Below are positions 6,475 to 13,338 of a stretch of 13,338 bases of DNA, in pieces (the stretch's first letter is position 1; the number at the start of each line of letters is the position of its first letter). The notes below the pieces were generated by a model. The model worked only from the letters and a program-made list of their open reading frames with translations, ran no database searches and had not been told where the DNA came from. Location of the stretch: positions 1 through 13,338 of the forward strand of contig JAJYBX010000015.1 of assembly GCA_021778785.1 (NCBI GenBank), in the 5' to 3' direction. This DNA is from Acidobacteriota bacterium. GTDB taxonomy: Bacteria; Acidobacteriota; Holophagae; Holophagales; Holophagaceae. The translations under genes were made by a program, and so were the position numbers.

Positions 6475-7272
6475 ATGTCCCTGGACTGGGAGGACTGGTT
6501 CCAGCTCTGCTGCCCGCCCTACGACGCGCCGGAGGCCCTGGACCGCTACGCCTGCCGGTTGCCCCTGGCCACGGACCTGGCCCTGGGGCTCTGCGCGGAA
6601 CTGGGCGCCACGGCCACCTGGTTCTGCCTGGGGGACCAGGCCCGGCGCCACCCGGACCTGCTGCGCCGCATCGCGGCCCAGGGGCACCGGCTGGGCCTCC
6701 ACGGCCTGACCCACCGCCGCGCCTTCGAGATGGACCGGCCCGCCTTCCGTGCCGCCCTGCGCGATGGGAAGGCCCTGCTCGAGGATCTCTCCGGCCAGCC
6801 GGTGGTGGGCTACCGGGCCCCTGAATGGAGCCTGCGGGGCCCGGCGGAGGCCTGGTGGGAGGAGCTCGGCGAGCTCGGCTTCGCCTACGATTCCAGCCGC
6901 GCCCCCCTGGCCCTGATGGGGGATCCCCGCTGGCCGCGGAGGGCCCACCGGCTTCCCGGCGGGCTCTGGGAACTGCCGCCGCCGGTGCTCTGGTCCGGCC
7001 CGGTGCGCAGTCCGCTCTGGGGCTGGGGCCTGCGGGTGCTGCCCTTCGGCCTCCTGCGCCGCGCCCTGGAGGATCTGGCCCTCGCGGACGCAGGCACCCC
7101 GCTGGTGCTGCACCCCTGGGAGCTGGACGAGGGCCAGCCGGCGCTCCCAGGGGCCAGCCTCGGCCACCGTTTCGCCCACGGGGCGGGGCTCCGGGGCCAC
7201 GGCGACCGGTTGCGCGAACTGTGGGCGGGCTTCCGCCTGGTCAGCCTGGAGACCTGGCTCGAAGGGGCCTGA
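6475..7272 (+). CDS. Polysaccharide deacetylase (NodB/CE4 family)
   Basis: CE4 enzymes remove N-acetyl groups (or occasionally formyl groups) from amino-sugar polymers or lipid-linked sugars using a metal bound by Asp-His-His. With this start the protein is 265 aa. It opens [11 protein letters not shown], the DxEDWF motif with catalytic/metal Asp4 and Asp7. It continues with HGLTH (76-80, the two metal His), GYRAPEW (112-118), AYDSSRAP (138-144) and VLHPWELD (211-218, late catalytic His). The arrangement matches the subgroup linked to exopolysaccharide and lipid-linked glycan synthesis. There is no signal peptide, so a cytoplasmic site is likely. The frame is open back to ATG 6358, 1 base after the previous stop, but those 39 codons encode Arg/Pro-rich sequence over two stem-loops. 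Neither start has a good ribosome site. Its stop is 1 base from convergent 7274. Confidence 0.85.
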   Translation: MSLDWEDWFQLCCPPYDAPEALDRYACRLPLATDLALGLCAELGATATWFCLGDQARRHPDLLRRIAAQGHRLGLHGLTHRRAFEMDRPAFRAALRDGKALLEDLSGQPVVGYRAPEWSLRGPAEAWWEELGELGFAYDSSRAPLALMGDPRWPRRAHRLPGGLWELPPPVLWSGPVRSPLWGWGLRVLPFGLLRRALEDLALADAGTPLVLHPWELDEGQPALPGASLGHRFAHGAGLRGHGDRLRELWAGFRLVSLETWLEGA

Positions 7273-7273
7273 T

Positions 7274-7735
7274 TCAGGCCAGGAGGTTCAGGCCCGTGGC
7301 GCTCTGGACCGAGGCGGCGGCCTGCTGGGCGTAGGCGTTGGCGGAGGTCGGACCCGACTGCTGGGCCAGGGTGTACTGGAATACGCTCCAGGCGGCGGTG
7401 GTGTTCGGATCTGCCACCGGGAAGGCCTGGGACCCTGCGTTCATGCCCGCGGCGAGCAGCATGTCGGCACTGGGCGAGGCGGCCAGGAGGGACTGGACGG
7501 TGCTGGCCCCCAGCCCAGCCTGGCTGGCCACCTGGTAGGTGGCGAGGCTCGTGGGCGCCTGGGTGGACAGGTCCAGCAGCGTGGCGTCGGATCCGCCCCC
7601 GGCGAGCTGGGCGGTCTGGGCCCCCGCCGTGGAGGCCGCCGCGAAGGCCTGCTGCAGCGCCCGGGCCGGAGTGCCGGTCCTGAGGTAGGTCTGGTAGGTG
7701 AAGGCGGCCAATGCGCCGGCGGCGGACATGTCCAT
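7274..7735 (-). CDS. Ala-rich hypothetical protein, no Lys or Glu
   Basis: I do not recognise this 153 aa protein. It starts MDMSAAGALAAFTYQTYLRTG and is 26% Ala (40 residues), rich in Gln, Ser, Thr and Leu. It has only two Arg (19, 25) and five Asp, and no Lys, Glu, His or Cys. There is no clear signal peptide or membrane helix. Alternating small residues and Gln suggest helices that pack together, such as an assembly or surface-layer-like subunit, but this is only an impression. The start at 7735 is chosen because GGGAGG (7746-7741) lies 5 nt upstream and a promoter-like pair sits at 7780-7752; a longer frame begins at 7780. The gene is convergent with the deacetylase and divergent from yaaA. 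Coding status is supported by the ribosome site and a tight 3' junction. Confidence 0.65.
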   Translation of the reverse strand: MDMSAAGALAAFTYQTYLRTGTPARALQQAFAAASTAGAQTAQLAGGGSDATLLDLSTQAPTSLATYQVASQAGLGASTVQSLLAASPSADMLLAAGMNAGSQAFPVADPNTTAAWSVFQYTLAQQSGPTSANAYAQQAAASVQSATGLNLLA

Positions 7736-7751
7736 GGCACCCTCCCGGCTC

Positions 7752-7780
7752 CTTATCGGCCGGTCGGCGCCCATCCTCAA
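7752..7780 (-). promoter_or_regulatory. Sigma-70-like promoter for the Ala-rich gene
   Basis: On the minus strand TTGAGG (7780-7775) and GATAAG (7757-7752) are separated by exactly 17 bp, each matching four of six consensus bases. Transcription would start about at 7746, leaving a very short leader that begins at the ribosome site. The -35 half lies inside one arm of the inverted repeat 7773-7825. Confidence 0.35.
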
Positions 7781-7825
7781 GGGGGGAGTCGGTCCCCTGG
7801 CCGCCGGGGCGCTATCCTTGAGGAT
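7773..7825. repeat. Spaced 10-bp inverted repeat in the divergent gap before yaaA
   Basis: ATCCTCAAGG (7773-7782) and CCTTGAGGAT (7816-7825) are perfect reverse complements separated by 33 bases. The pair lies wholly in the 107-base gap between the Ala-rich gene and yaaA. One arm holds the -35 of the minus promoter and the other lies 18 bases before the yaaA ATG. It could be a two-site operator controlling both genes, or a stem in a leader RNA. Confidence 0.4.
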
Positions 7826-7842
7826 TCGAGGTCTTCCAGTCC

Positions 7843-8568
7843 ATGTCGTCCGCGCCGCCCCTCATCCTGCTCGCCCCCTCCGAGGGGAAAACCCCCGGTG
7901 GCCACCCCGGCCGGCTGAAGGAGACGGAGGCCCAGCGGTGGGTCCGGGAACGCCTGGAGGACCTGGTCCGCACCGGCACCCCCCTCGCCCAGAAGCGGGC
8001 CTTCGAGGTGAAGGACGACCTCCTGGAGCGGGCCAGGACCGAGGCCCTGGCCCTCCAGGGTCGGGTCCCGCTGCTGCCGGCCCTGGAACGATACAGCGGC
8101 GTGGCCTTTCGGGCGCTGGCTCCCCTCGACCTGCCCCGGGACCGCTGGGCGCAGGTCTTCATCCTCTCCAGCCTGCGGGGTCTGGTGCGCGGCGACGAGC
8201 CCGTGCCGTCCTACAAGCTCAAGCTGACGGGCCTTCCGGGCCTCAAGGCCCACTGGCGGGAGCGCCTGGCCCGGCTCCTGGCGGCCCTGCCCGAGGGCCC
8301 CGTCTGGGAGCTGCTGCCCGAAGAGCACGCCGCCCTCCTGAAGGGCTGGCAGCGGCCCCGCCACACCCTGGAGATCCTCGACCCCAGCGGCCGGGCCATC
8401 ACCCACTTCTCCAAGCGCTACCGGGGCCTGGTGGCCCGCTGGATCCTGGAACACCAGGCTGGCGACCCCGCGGCGGTGCTGAAGGGGCGCATTCCGGGCT
8501 GCGCCTGGGAGGGCGCCTCGGCGAACGACCGGGGCGGCCTGGCCCTCACCCTGCGGATGGACCCGTGA
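7843..8568 (+). CDS. yaaA: YaaA/DUF328 family peroxide-stress protein
   Basis: YaaA proteins limit iron-driven damage during hydrogen peroxide stress in E. coli and bind DNA; the precise activity is not settled. The 241 aa product starts MSSAPPLILLAPSEGKTPGG, the typical LILLxPSEGKT opening. It has ERYSGVAFRAL (82-91), VFILSSLRGLVRGDEPVPSYKLKL (105-128) and HFSKRYRGLVARWI (188-201), all family landmarks. Sequence after residue 215 keeps the usual NDRxGLxLT tail. GAGG 11 nt before the ATG is a weak ribosome site. The stop overlaps the next gene start (GTGA), so this is the first gene of a coupled yaaA-DUF309-nadB unit. Family identity is firm; the peroxide role is by homology. Confidence 0.88.
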   Translation: MSSAPPLILLAPSEGKTPGGHPGRLKETEAQRWVRERLEDLVRTGTPLAQKRAFEVKDDLLERARTEALALQGRVPLLPALERYSGVAFRALAPLDLPRDRWAQVFILSSLRGLVRGDEPVPSYKLKLTGLPGLKAHWRERLARLLAALPEGPVWELLPEEHAALLKGWQRPRHTLEILDPSGRAITHFSKRYRGLVARWILEHQAGDPAAVLKGRIPGCAWEGASANDRGGLALTLRMDP

Positions 8569-9341
8569 GCGACGACTGCAACCGGACGCCCTTCTGGCAG
8601 CGCCAGCCCCTCCTCCCGCTGGAGATCCAGGGGGTGCTCCGGGCGCGGGTGGAGGCCGCCCTGGCCGATCCCGGCGCCCGGGAGGCCCTGGTGTGGCCCA
8701 CCATCCTGGGCGCTCCGCGGCTGCGGCAGGCCAATCCCGACGGCCTGCCCGAGGACGAGCTGCTCGCCCACGCCGCACGCCTGCTGGCGCCCCTGGGGAT
8801 CGTCGATCCCGGCGCAGCCTGGCGGGCCCATCGGGAAACCTGGGCCGACACCGCAGAGGCGGGCCCCCGGGGCTGGCGGCCGGCGGCGGCCTGGGGCGCC
8901 TGGGGTCCCCTGGTGAGTCTGCGTTGCGGCTGGCAGCTGGCGGCCCTCACGCCCCTGCCGCTGGACGACCGCTATCCCCTGGCCAGCGGGGTGTCCCTCT
9001 TCAACCACGGCCTCTTCCATGAGTGCCACGATGCCCTGGAGCCGCTGTGGACCGGGGCCTCGGGCGACCTGAAGGCCGGGCTCCAGGGGCTCATCCTCAT
9101 GGCGGCGGGGTACCACCACCTGCAGTTGCACAACCTCCAGGGGCTGCGGGCGGTCTGGGAAGAGGCCCTGGCCCGCCTGGAACCCTGTGGGGGGCTCGTG
9201 GCCACGCCCTGGGGCGAGGTCCGGGCGGAGGCGGCCCTGGACCTCACCGCCCGGAGGCTGGAGGGAGCCCGTTCGCGCTCCGGGGACGGCCATCTGGATG
9301 ATCTCTGGTCCCTGGACCGCCCCACCTGGGAGCTGCGATGA
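8565..9341 (+). CDS. DUF309 domain protein
   Basis: The product is 258 aa. The C-terminal half carries the DUF309 helical signature LFNHGLFHECHDALEPLW (145-162), with the conserved Phe-Asn, His/Glu and Glu-x-x-Trp, then LKAGLQGLILMAAGYHHLQLHN (169-190). The roughly 140-residue N-terminal part is Trp/Pro/Ala-rich and I do not recognise it, although LGAPRLRQANPDGLPEDELL looks structured. DUF309 has no established function; its His/Glu pattern resembles a helical metal or ligand site. The GTG start at 8565 overlaps the yaaA TGA by four bases (GTGA), and GGATGG lies about 5 nt upstream. Its own TGA overlaps the nadB ATG as ATGA. The double overlap argues for shared function or dosage with its neighbours. 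Confidence 0.85.
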   Translation: MSDDCNRTPFWQRQPLLPLEIQGVLRARVEAALADPGAREALVWPTILGAPRLRQANPDGLPEDELLAHAARLLAPLGIVDPGAAWRAHRETWADTAEAGPRGWRPAAAWGAWGPLVSLRCGWQLAALTPLPLDDRYPLASGVSLFNHGLFHECHDALEPLWTGASGDLKAGLQGLILMAAGYHHLQLHNLQGLRAVWEEALARLEPCGGLVATPWGEVRAEAALDLTARRLEGARSRSGDGHLDDLWSLDRPTWELR

Positions 9342-10912
9342 ACGGATCGACCGATCTTCTCGTGCTGGGCGCGGGCATCGCCGGCTGTTCGGCGGCGCTC
9401 CGGGCCGCCGACCTGGGCGCCAAGGTGGTGCTGGTGGCGAAGGACGGCCTCGGCGCCAGCAACACGGCCTGGGCCCAGGGCGGCATCGTCGGCCTGCCCC
9501 CGGAGGAGGAGGGCGATTCCCCGGAACTGCTGGCCGCCGACATCGAGGTCGCCGGCGCGGGGCTCTGCCGGCACGAAGCCGTGCAGCTGCTGGCGGAGGA
9601 AGGCCCCCGGCTCAGCCGGAGCTTCCTGTGGGAGCGTCTGGGCGTGCCCTTCGATCTCGGCACCGACGGATCGCCCGATCCCACGGCCGAGGCCGCGCAC
9701 AGCGCCCGCCGGATCTACCACGCCAAGGACGCCACGGGCCTGGCCATCCAGACCGCCCTCAGCGCGGCGGTGCGGAACCACCCCGGCATCCAGGTGCGGG
9801 AGGATCTCTGCCTGGTGGACCTCATCACCAGCCCCCACCACTGCCTCAGCCCCGTGCGGGTGTACGAGCCCATCCAGGTGCATGGCGCCTACCTCTTCGA
9901 CCCGGCCACGGGCCTGGTGGAGGGCCAGCTGGCGAAGCGGACCCTGCTGGCCACCGGCGGGCTGGGCTACCTCTACCTGCACACCACCAATCCGCCGGGG
10001 GCCACGGGCGATGGGCTCGCCGCGGCCTACCGGGCCAGCGCCCGCATCGTGAACTGCGAGTACCTTCAGTTCCACCCCACGACCCTCTATGTGCCGGGCA
10101 AGCCGCGGACCCTGCTGACGGAGGCGCTGCGCGGCGAAGGCGCCCACCTGGTCAACCGGAAGGGCGAGCGGTTCATGGCGCGGTACGCCCCGGAACAGAT
10201 GGAACTGGCGCCCCGCGACGTGGTGAGCCGGGCCATCTTCCAGGAGATGGCCGCCAGCGGCGAGCCCTGCGTGTTCCTGGACCTGGCCCCGGTGGCCGCG
10301 CGGCTGGACCTGGAGTCCCATTTCCCCACGGTGCTGGCGGCCTGCCGCGCCGAGGGCCTGGATCCCCTCCGGCAGCCCATCCCCGTGGTGCCCGCCGCCC
10401 ACTACTTCTGTGGCGGCGTCCTGGTGGACCTGGAGGGCCGCACGAGCCTGCCGGGCCTCTTCGCCGCCGGCGAGGTGGCCTGCACGGGCCTGCACGGCGC
10501 CAACCGGCTGGCCTCCACCAGCCTGCTGGAGGGCCTGGTCTGGGGCTTCCGGGGCGCGGAGGCGGCCGTGCGGGAACTGGCTGACGTCGCGGTGCCGGAT
10601 TCCGCGGACCTCGCCCCCTGGCGGGTGCCGGAGGATCCCGAGGAGACGGATCCCCTGCTCATCGACCAGGACTGGGGCCTCATCCGCAGCACCCTGTGGA
10701 ACTACGCCGGCATCGTGCGGACCGGCGCCCGCCTGCAGCGCGCCCGGGCGGACCTGGAGTACCTGAACCACCGCCTGGAGCGCTTCTACCACGAGGCCAG
10801 CCTCAGCCGGGAGCTGCTGGAGCTGCGCAGCGGCATCATCTGCGCCCGCCTCATCCTCAACGCCGCCCTCCAGAATCCGGAGAGCCGGGGCTGCCACTAC
10901 CGGGTGGACTGA
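9338..10912 (+). CDS. nadB: L-aspartate oxidase
   Basis: NadB oxidises L-aspartate to iminoaspartate with FAD, passing electrons to fumarate or oxygen (the latter giving H2O2). NadA then makes quinolinate for NAD synthesis. The 524 aa length matches the family (about 540 in E. coli). Landmarks are the FAD loop GAGIAG (11-16), SNTAWAQGG (41-49), HSARRIYHAKDATG (121-134), LATGGLGYLYLHTTNPPGATGDG (204-226), QFHPTTLY (244-251), TEALRGEGAHLVN (261-273), RDVVSRAI (293-300), AAHYFCGGV (353-361) and GLHGANRLASTSLLEGLVWG (384-403). The last block, with the Ser-Thr-Ser-Leu-Leu-Glu run, distinguishes NadB from succinate dehydrogenase. GGGAG lies 5 nt before the ATG, which overlaps the DUF309 stop. nadA and nadC are not in the window. 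It ends 10 bases from convergent 10923. Confidence 0.96.
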   Translation: MNGSTDLLVLGAGIAGCSAALRAADLGAKVVLVAKDGLGASNTAWAQGGIVGLPPEEEGDSPELLAADIEVAGAGLCRHEAVQLLAEEGPRLSRSFLWERLGVPFDLGTDGSPDPTAEAAHSARRIYHAKDATGLAIQTALSAAVRNHPGIQVREDLCLVDLITSPHHCLSPVRVYEPIQVHGAYLFDPATGLVEGQLAKRTLLATGGLGYLYLHTTNPPGATGDGLAAAYRASARIVNCEYLQFHPTTLYVPGKPRTLLTEALRGEGAHLVNRKGERFMARYAPEQMELAPRDVVSRAIFQEMAASGEPCVFLDLAPVAARLDLESHFPTVLAACRAEGLDPLRQPIPVVPAAHYFCGGVLVDLEGRTSLPGLFAAGEVACTGLHGANRLASTSLLEGLVWGFRGAEAAVRELADVAVPDSADLAPWRVPEDPEETDPLLIDQDWGLIRSTLWNYAGIVRTGARLQRARADLEYLNHRLERFYHEASLSRELLELRSGIICARLILNAALQNPESRGCHYRVD

Positions 10913-10922
10913 GGGGATCGGC

Positions 10923-13136
10923 TCAGAACCTCCAGAGGTAGGACGCCTTGAAGAACAGGCCCCGCTGCATCTCGAGGAAGCTCCTGGCGTCCCGGTAGAC
11001 CCCGTCCTGCCAGACCTGCTGCTTGTAGAGGGATCCGTAGCCCAGGTAGACCACCGTGCCGGGGATGTAGGTGTAGGAGGCGAGGAGATCGGTCAGGAGC
11101 TGCCGATGGTAGGCGTTGTACTCGGCGATCCCCCGGAAGTAGAGGTACGGATTCACCTGGTAGGTCAGCTTGGTCCGGTAGATGTGGTAGTCGTACACCT
11201 TCTCCCCCGTGTCATCCCGGAAGAGGTCCGCGTGGCTCCAGGCCAGCTCCAGGTTGAGGTTCTCCGTGGGCTGGTAGATGGCGGTGGCGCTGGCCTGGGA
11301 TCCGGTCCCCTGGAAGGGGTCCGCCGCGTAGCGGAGGGCCTTGCCCCAGCGGTAGGCCCCCTGCAGGGAGAACACCTTGGTGAACTGGTCCCGGGCGGAG
11401 AGGTTCACGCCGTCGGTCCGGAAACGGCGGCCGAGGAAGACCTCGGTGGCGTCGTGGAGGGCGAAGGACAGGCTGGCGTTGCCACGGAGGATCCCCGTCG
11501 CGCCCACGGCGTGATCGTGCTCCAGGAGGCCGCTCGCCTCGTCCCTCAGGGCCGAGACGGTGGCGTTCCAGTCGACGCGACGGAGCCAGGACGAGGCGGG
11601 ATAGGTCTTCGGCGTCACGGAGAGGCTGCCGCTGGTCAGCCCGGAACGGGTGAGGTAGCCCGTGTCGTTCTCGAAATGCTGCGAGATCTCGTGGGTGGCG
11701 GCGGTGATCCCGAGCCGGCTCGTGTCGTAGAGGTATTCCAGGCCGAGGGCGTGCCCGTCCAGGTCCGCCAGGCCCGGTCCCTGCCGGGTGGTGGATCCGA
11801 AGGCGTGGAAGCTGAGCATCCCCGAGGGGCTGAGGCGGATCTGCCCGTCGGGACCGGCGGCCCGGTTGGTCCGGGTGTCCTGGGTCCGTTCGGTGAAGAA
11901 GACGCCCAGATAGCCGTCCTCCCGCGTGGTGCGCTTGTAGCGGAGGATGGTGAAGCGCGCATCGGGGGGGCGGGGCGCGTCGGCACCCGCATCCAGAGGC
12001 GGCAGCGGCGCGTCGGTGGCATAGAGCGCCGCCACGGTGTTCGAGGGTCCCAGCTTGCCGGTGAGCTTGAACCCGGATTTCGGATCCTGGATGGTACGCG
12101 TGTGGACGACGGTCTGGAGGGGCCCCGTGGACGTGGCGCCGACATTGAAGGTCTCGCTGCCCTCCAGGAAGAAGGGCCGCTTCTCCGGGAAGAAGAGGCC
12201 ATGGCGCAGGTTGGCGTCGATCTGGCCCGCGTCCGCCTCCACCTGCGAGAAATCCGGGTTCAGGGTGGCGTCCAGGATGAGGCTGGGGGTGATCCCGTAC
12301 TTGGCCGTCAGGCCCCAGTCGCGCGAATCCGGCTGCTTCACGAACGCCCCGTCCTGGCGGACGCGCTTCTGGGAGTAGGTGAAGGCCGGCAGGAGCTCCA
12401 GGATCGTGGGACGGGCCAGATCGTCGAATTCCAGCGGGGCCATCTGGGGGAGGAAGGCGTAGCCCCGGGCGGGATCCATGGCGGGGAAGGACCCGTGTTC
12501 CTGGCGGCGGCTGATGCAGCGCTCGAAGAAGACGGACATGAACACCCGGCGCCCGGGGTTGTACCGGATGCTCTTGAGGGGGATGCGGATCTCCACCGCA
12601 TAGCCTTCCGCATCGATCCGCCCGGCGCTGTCCCACACCAGGTCGACGCTGAAATCCTCCTTGTTGCCGGCGAAGCGGCTGTCGCCCTGGATGCCCAGGG
12701 GGTTCACGTAGAAGGCGTAGAGCGACTGCTGGTCGTCGAAGGTGTCCAGGTTGATGCAGACGAAATCGTCGCGTGTCATGTCGTCGCGCTTGGCCACGGC
12801 GGCCTTGATCTTCCCCGGTTCCGGATCGAGGCAGCGGAAGGCGAAGTAGAGGTTGTCCCGGTCGTAGGCCATGTAGGCGAGGGTCCGTTCCCGTTGCGGC
12901 CGGCCGAATTCCGGGATGAACGTCTGGAAGTCCGTGACCGAGGCCGCCTGCTGCCAGACCGGATCGTCGAGCCTCCCGTCCAGCACTGGAGGCCGATCGG
13001 TCTTGACGGGATGGAGAAGGGACCGCCCGCCGTGTTCCGGGAGCGGCGCGCCTGCCAGGGAGAGGCAGGCCAGCAGGGCGGCCATCGGCAGACGGGCGGT
13101 ACGGATGGGGCCTCCTGTCGGTGTGGATACATACAT
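10923..13136 (-). CDS. DUF5916 protein: CBM9-like domain plus predicted outer-membrane beta-barrel
   Basis: The open frame is 737 aa. After a signal peptide (hydrophobic [13 protein letters not shown] at 18-30, preceded by Arg), residues about 45-230 form a CBM9/DOMON-like beta-sandwich: [49 protein letters not shown]. The DUF5916 region follows, with [16 protein letters not shown] and [17 protein letters not shown], the usual hallmarks. The remainder alternates aromatic and polar residues and ends SYLWRF, a C-terminal Phe typical of BAM-inserted barrels. The likely place is the outer membrane, with a possible glycan-binding or nutrient-uptake role; function is not established. The start is uncertain: ATG 13136 lacks a ribosome site, whereas AGGAGG at 13116-13111 lies inside this frame. 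The ATG at codon 18 (13085) is another option. Divergent from the serine dehydratase and convergent with nadB. Confidence 0.88.
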   Translation of the reverse strand: MYVSTPTGGPIRTARLPMAALLACLSLAGAPLPEHGGRSLLHPVKTDRPPVLDGRLDDPVWQQAASVTDFQTFIPEFGRPQRERTLAYMAYDRDNLYFAFRCLDPEPGKIKAAVAKRDDMTRDDFVCINLDTFDDQQSLYAFYVNPLGIQGDSRFAGNKEDFSVDLVWDSAGRIDAEGYAVEIRIPLKSIRYNPGRRVFMSVFFERCISRRQEHGSFPAMDPARGYAFLPQMAPLEFDDLARPTILELLPAFTYSQKRVRQDGAFVKQPDSRDWGLTAKYGITPSLILDATLNPDFSQVEADAGQIDANLRHGLFFPEKRPFFLEGSETFNVGATSTGPLQTVVHTRTIQDPKSGFKLTGKLGPSNTVAALYATDAPLPPLDAGADAPRPPDARFTILRYKRTTREDGYLGVFFTERTQDTRTNRAAGPDGQIRLSPSGMLSFHAFGSTTRQGPGLADLDGHALGLEYLYDTSRLGITAATHEISQHFENDTGYLTRSGLTSGSLSVTPKTYPASSWLRRVDWNATVSALRDEASGLLEHDHAVGATGILRGNASLSFALHDATEVFLGRRFRTDGVNLSARDQFTKVFSLQGAYRWGKALRYAADPFQGTGSQASATAIYQPTENLNLELAWSHADLFRDDTGEKVYDYHIYRTKLTYQVNPYLYFRGIAEYNAYHRQLLTDLLASYTYIPGTVVYLGYGSLYKQQVWQDGVYRDARSFLEMQRGLFFKASYLWRF
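13111..13116 (-). promoter_or_regulatory. Strong Shine-Dalgarno inside the annotated N-terminus of the DUF5916 gene
   Basis: The minus strand reads AGGAGG followed by CCCC and then ATC (13106-13104), in frame. Translation from there would give [19 protein letters not shown], an ideal signal peptide, but ATC is not a normal start codon. The next ATG (13085) is 25 bases after the AGGAGG, too far for normal use. Confidence 0.4.
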
Positions 13137-13144
13137 CGCAATAC

Positions 13145-13173
13145 AACATATACGGGCGATGGGACGGCTGCAA
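13145..13173 (-). promoter_or_regulatory. Sigma-70-like promoter for the DUF5916 gene
   Basis: On the minus strand TTGCAG (13173-13168) and TATGTT (13150-13145) are 17 bp apart in the most AT-rich stretch of the window. The predicted start of transcription is near 13138. That would leave ATG 13136 with almost no leader and place AGGAGG (13116-13111) about 22 bases into the transcript, as expected for a normal ribosome site. Confidence 0.35.
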
Positions 13174-13214
13174 CCCGATCCGTTGGACCCGGGGGCCCCC
13201 TCGGCCGTTCGGGG

Positions 13215-13220
13215 GACAAT
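13215..13220 (+). promoter_or_regulatory. Possible -10 close to the serine dehydratase start
   Basis: GACAAT matches four of six -10 bases and ends 5 bases before the ATG at 13226, so the message would be nearly leaderless. No -35 at normal spacing is seen, and there is no purine-rich ribosome site other than GGGG directly before the ATG. Confidence 0.18.
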
Positions 13221-13225
13221 GGGGC

Positions 13226-13338
13226 ATGACGCTGTCCGTCTTCGACCTCTTCCGCATCGGCATCGGGCCCAGTTCGTCCCATACCGTCGGGCCCATGCGG
13301 GCGGCGCGGACGTTCGTCCTGAGCCTGGAGGGGGCGGG
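13226..13338 (+). CDS. sdaA: L-serine dehydratase (iron-sulfur type), 5' end only
   Basis: The enzyme deaminates L-serine to pyruvate and ammonia with a [4Fe-4S] cluster. Only 37 codons are in the window: [20 protein letters not shown] followed by [11 protein letters not shown]. The [17 protein letters not shown] stretch is the nearly invariant N-terminal motif of the beta domain of bacterial SdaA/SdaB enzymes, so the family is clear despite the cut. Whether it is the one-chain SdaA type or the separate beta subunit (SdaAB) of the two-chain type cannot be decided without the rest. It is divergent from the DUF5916 gene across 89 bases. Confidence 0.88.
   Translation, partial: MTLSVFDLFRIGIGPSSSHTVGPMRAARTFVLSLEGA

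Noticed and set aside
5586..6476. N-terminal extension of the ugd frame upstream of 5585
   Set aside because: It is antisense to the tolQ-like gene, and the family N-terminus MxVxVIGxGYVGL starts exactly at 5585 with a ribosome site.
7736..7780. Longer start for the Ala-rich gene at 7780
   Set aside because: It would include the promoter-like elements and the GGGAGG site, which fit the start at 7735 better.
8972..10897. 641-codon minus-strand frame opposite nadB
   Set aside because: Antisense to a full-length NadB with all FAD and catalytic motifs; the product is Gln/Gly/Ala/His-rich with no family features.
10913..10922. Search for a terminator between convergent nadB and DUF5916 genes
   Set aside because: Only 10 bases, with no hairpin plus T run visible on either strand.
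11106..13229. 707-codon plus-strand frame opposite the DUF5916 gene
   Set aside because: No recognisable domain, Gly/Val/Arg-rich shadow translation; the minus frame has signal peptide, CBM9-like domain and DUF5916 motifs.
1..13338. Search for tRNA, rRNA, CRISPR arrays, insertion sequences and phage genes
   Set aside because: No direct-repeat array, cloverleaf, transposase motif or conserved rRNA stretch was noticed by eye; gene content is uniform and core-like.

Overview
The window is about 70% G+C and densely coded, with strong G/C preference at third codon positions. It holds twelve complete or nearly complete protein genes plus one cut gene at each end. No rRNA, tRNA, CRISPR array, insertion sequence or phage gene was seen. 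The gene content (etfBA, a two-gene tat unit, a stand-alone murG, NadB and a large DUF5916 outer-membrane barrel ending in Phe) points to a Gram-negative bacterium. My best guess is Acidobacteriota, class Holophagae (Geothrix/Holophaga-like). That is an inference from protein style and cannot be proven from the sequence alone. The longest stretch without a gene is about 200 bases (1535-1737).

Layout: (1) 1-1534, minus: etfB followed by etfA (cut at base 1), the two subunits of electron transfer flavoprotein. (2) 1738-2817, plus: murG, the lipid II glycosyltransferase, alone rather than in a division/cell-wall cluster. (3) 5585 down to 2825, minus: ugd (UDP-glucose 6-dehydrogenase), a small AtuA-related gene overlapping it by ATGA, then tatA and tatC. 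Close spacing suggests one transcript, with strong hairpins around the tatA-tatC junction. (4) 5661-7272, plus: a TolQ/ExbB-type proton-channel protein and a polysaccharide deacetylase, separated by about 118 bases carrying two perfect stem-loops. (5) 7735 down to 7274, minus: an Ala-rich protein of unknown function with no Lys or Glu. (6) 7843-10912, plus: yaaA, a DUF309 gene and nadB, joined by two 4-base start/stop overlaps and probably translationally coupled. (7) 13136 down to 10923, minus: a DUF5916 protein with a CBM9-like front domain and a predicted outer-membrane barrel. (8) 13226 to the end, plus: the first 37 codons of an iron-sulfur L-serine dehydratase.

Most of this is envelope and core metabolism: lipid II synthesis, nucleotide-sugar oxidation, Tat export, a Tol/Exb motor part, polysaccharide deacetylation, NAD synthesis, serine breakdown and flavin electron transfer. 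I do not see a new defence, mobile or secretion system. The points most worth checking are regulatory or structural. They are hairpins between tatA and tatC, inverted repeats in three divergent promoter regions, a strong Shine-Dalgarno in the DUF5916 gene that faces no normal start codon, a TolQ-like gene with no TolR/ExbD beside it, the yaaA-DUF309-nadB coupling, and the unrecognised Ala-rich protein.
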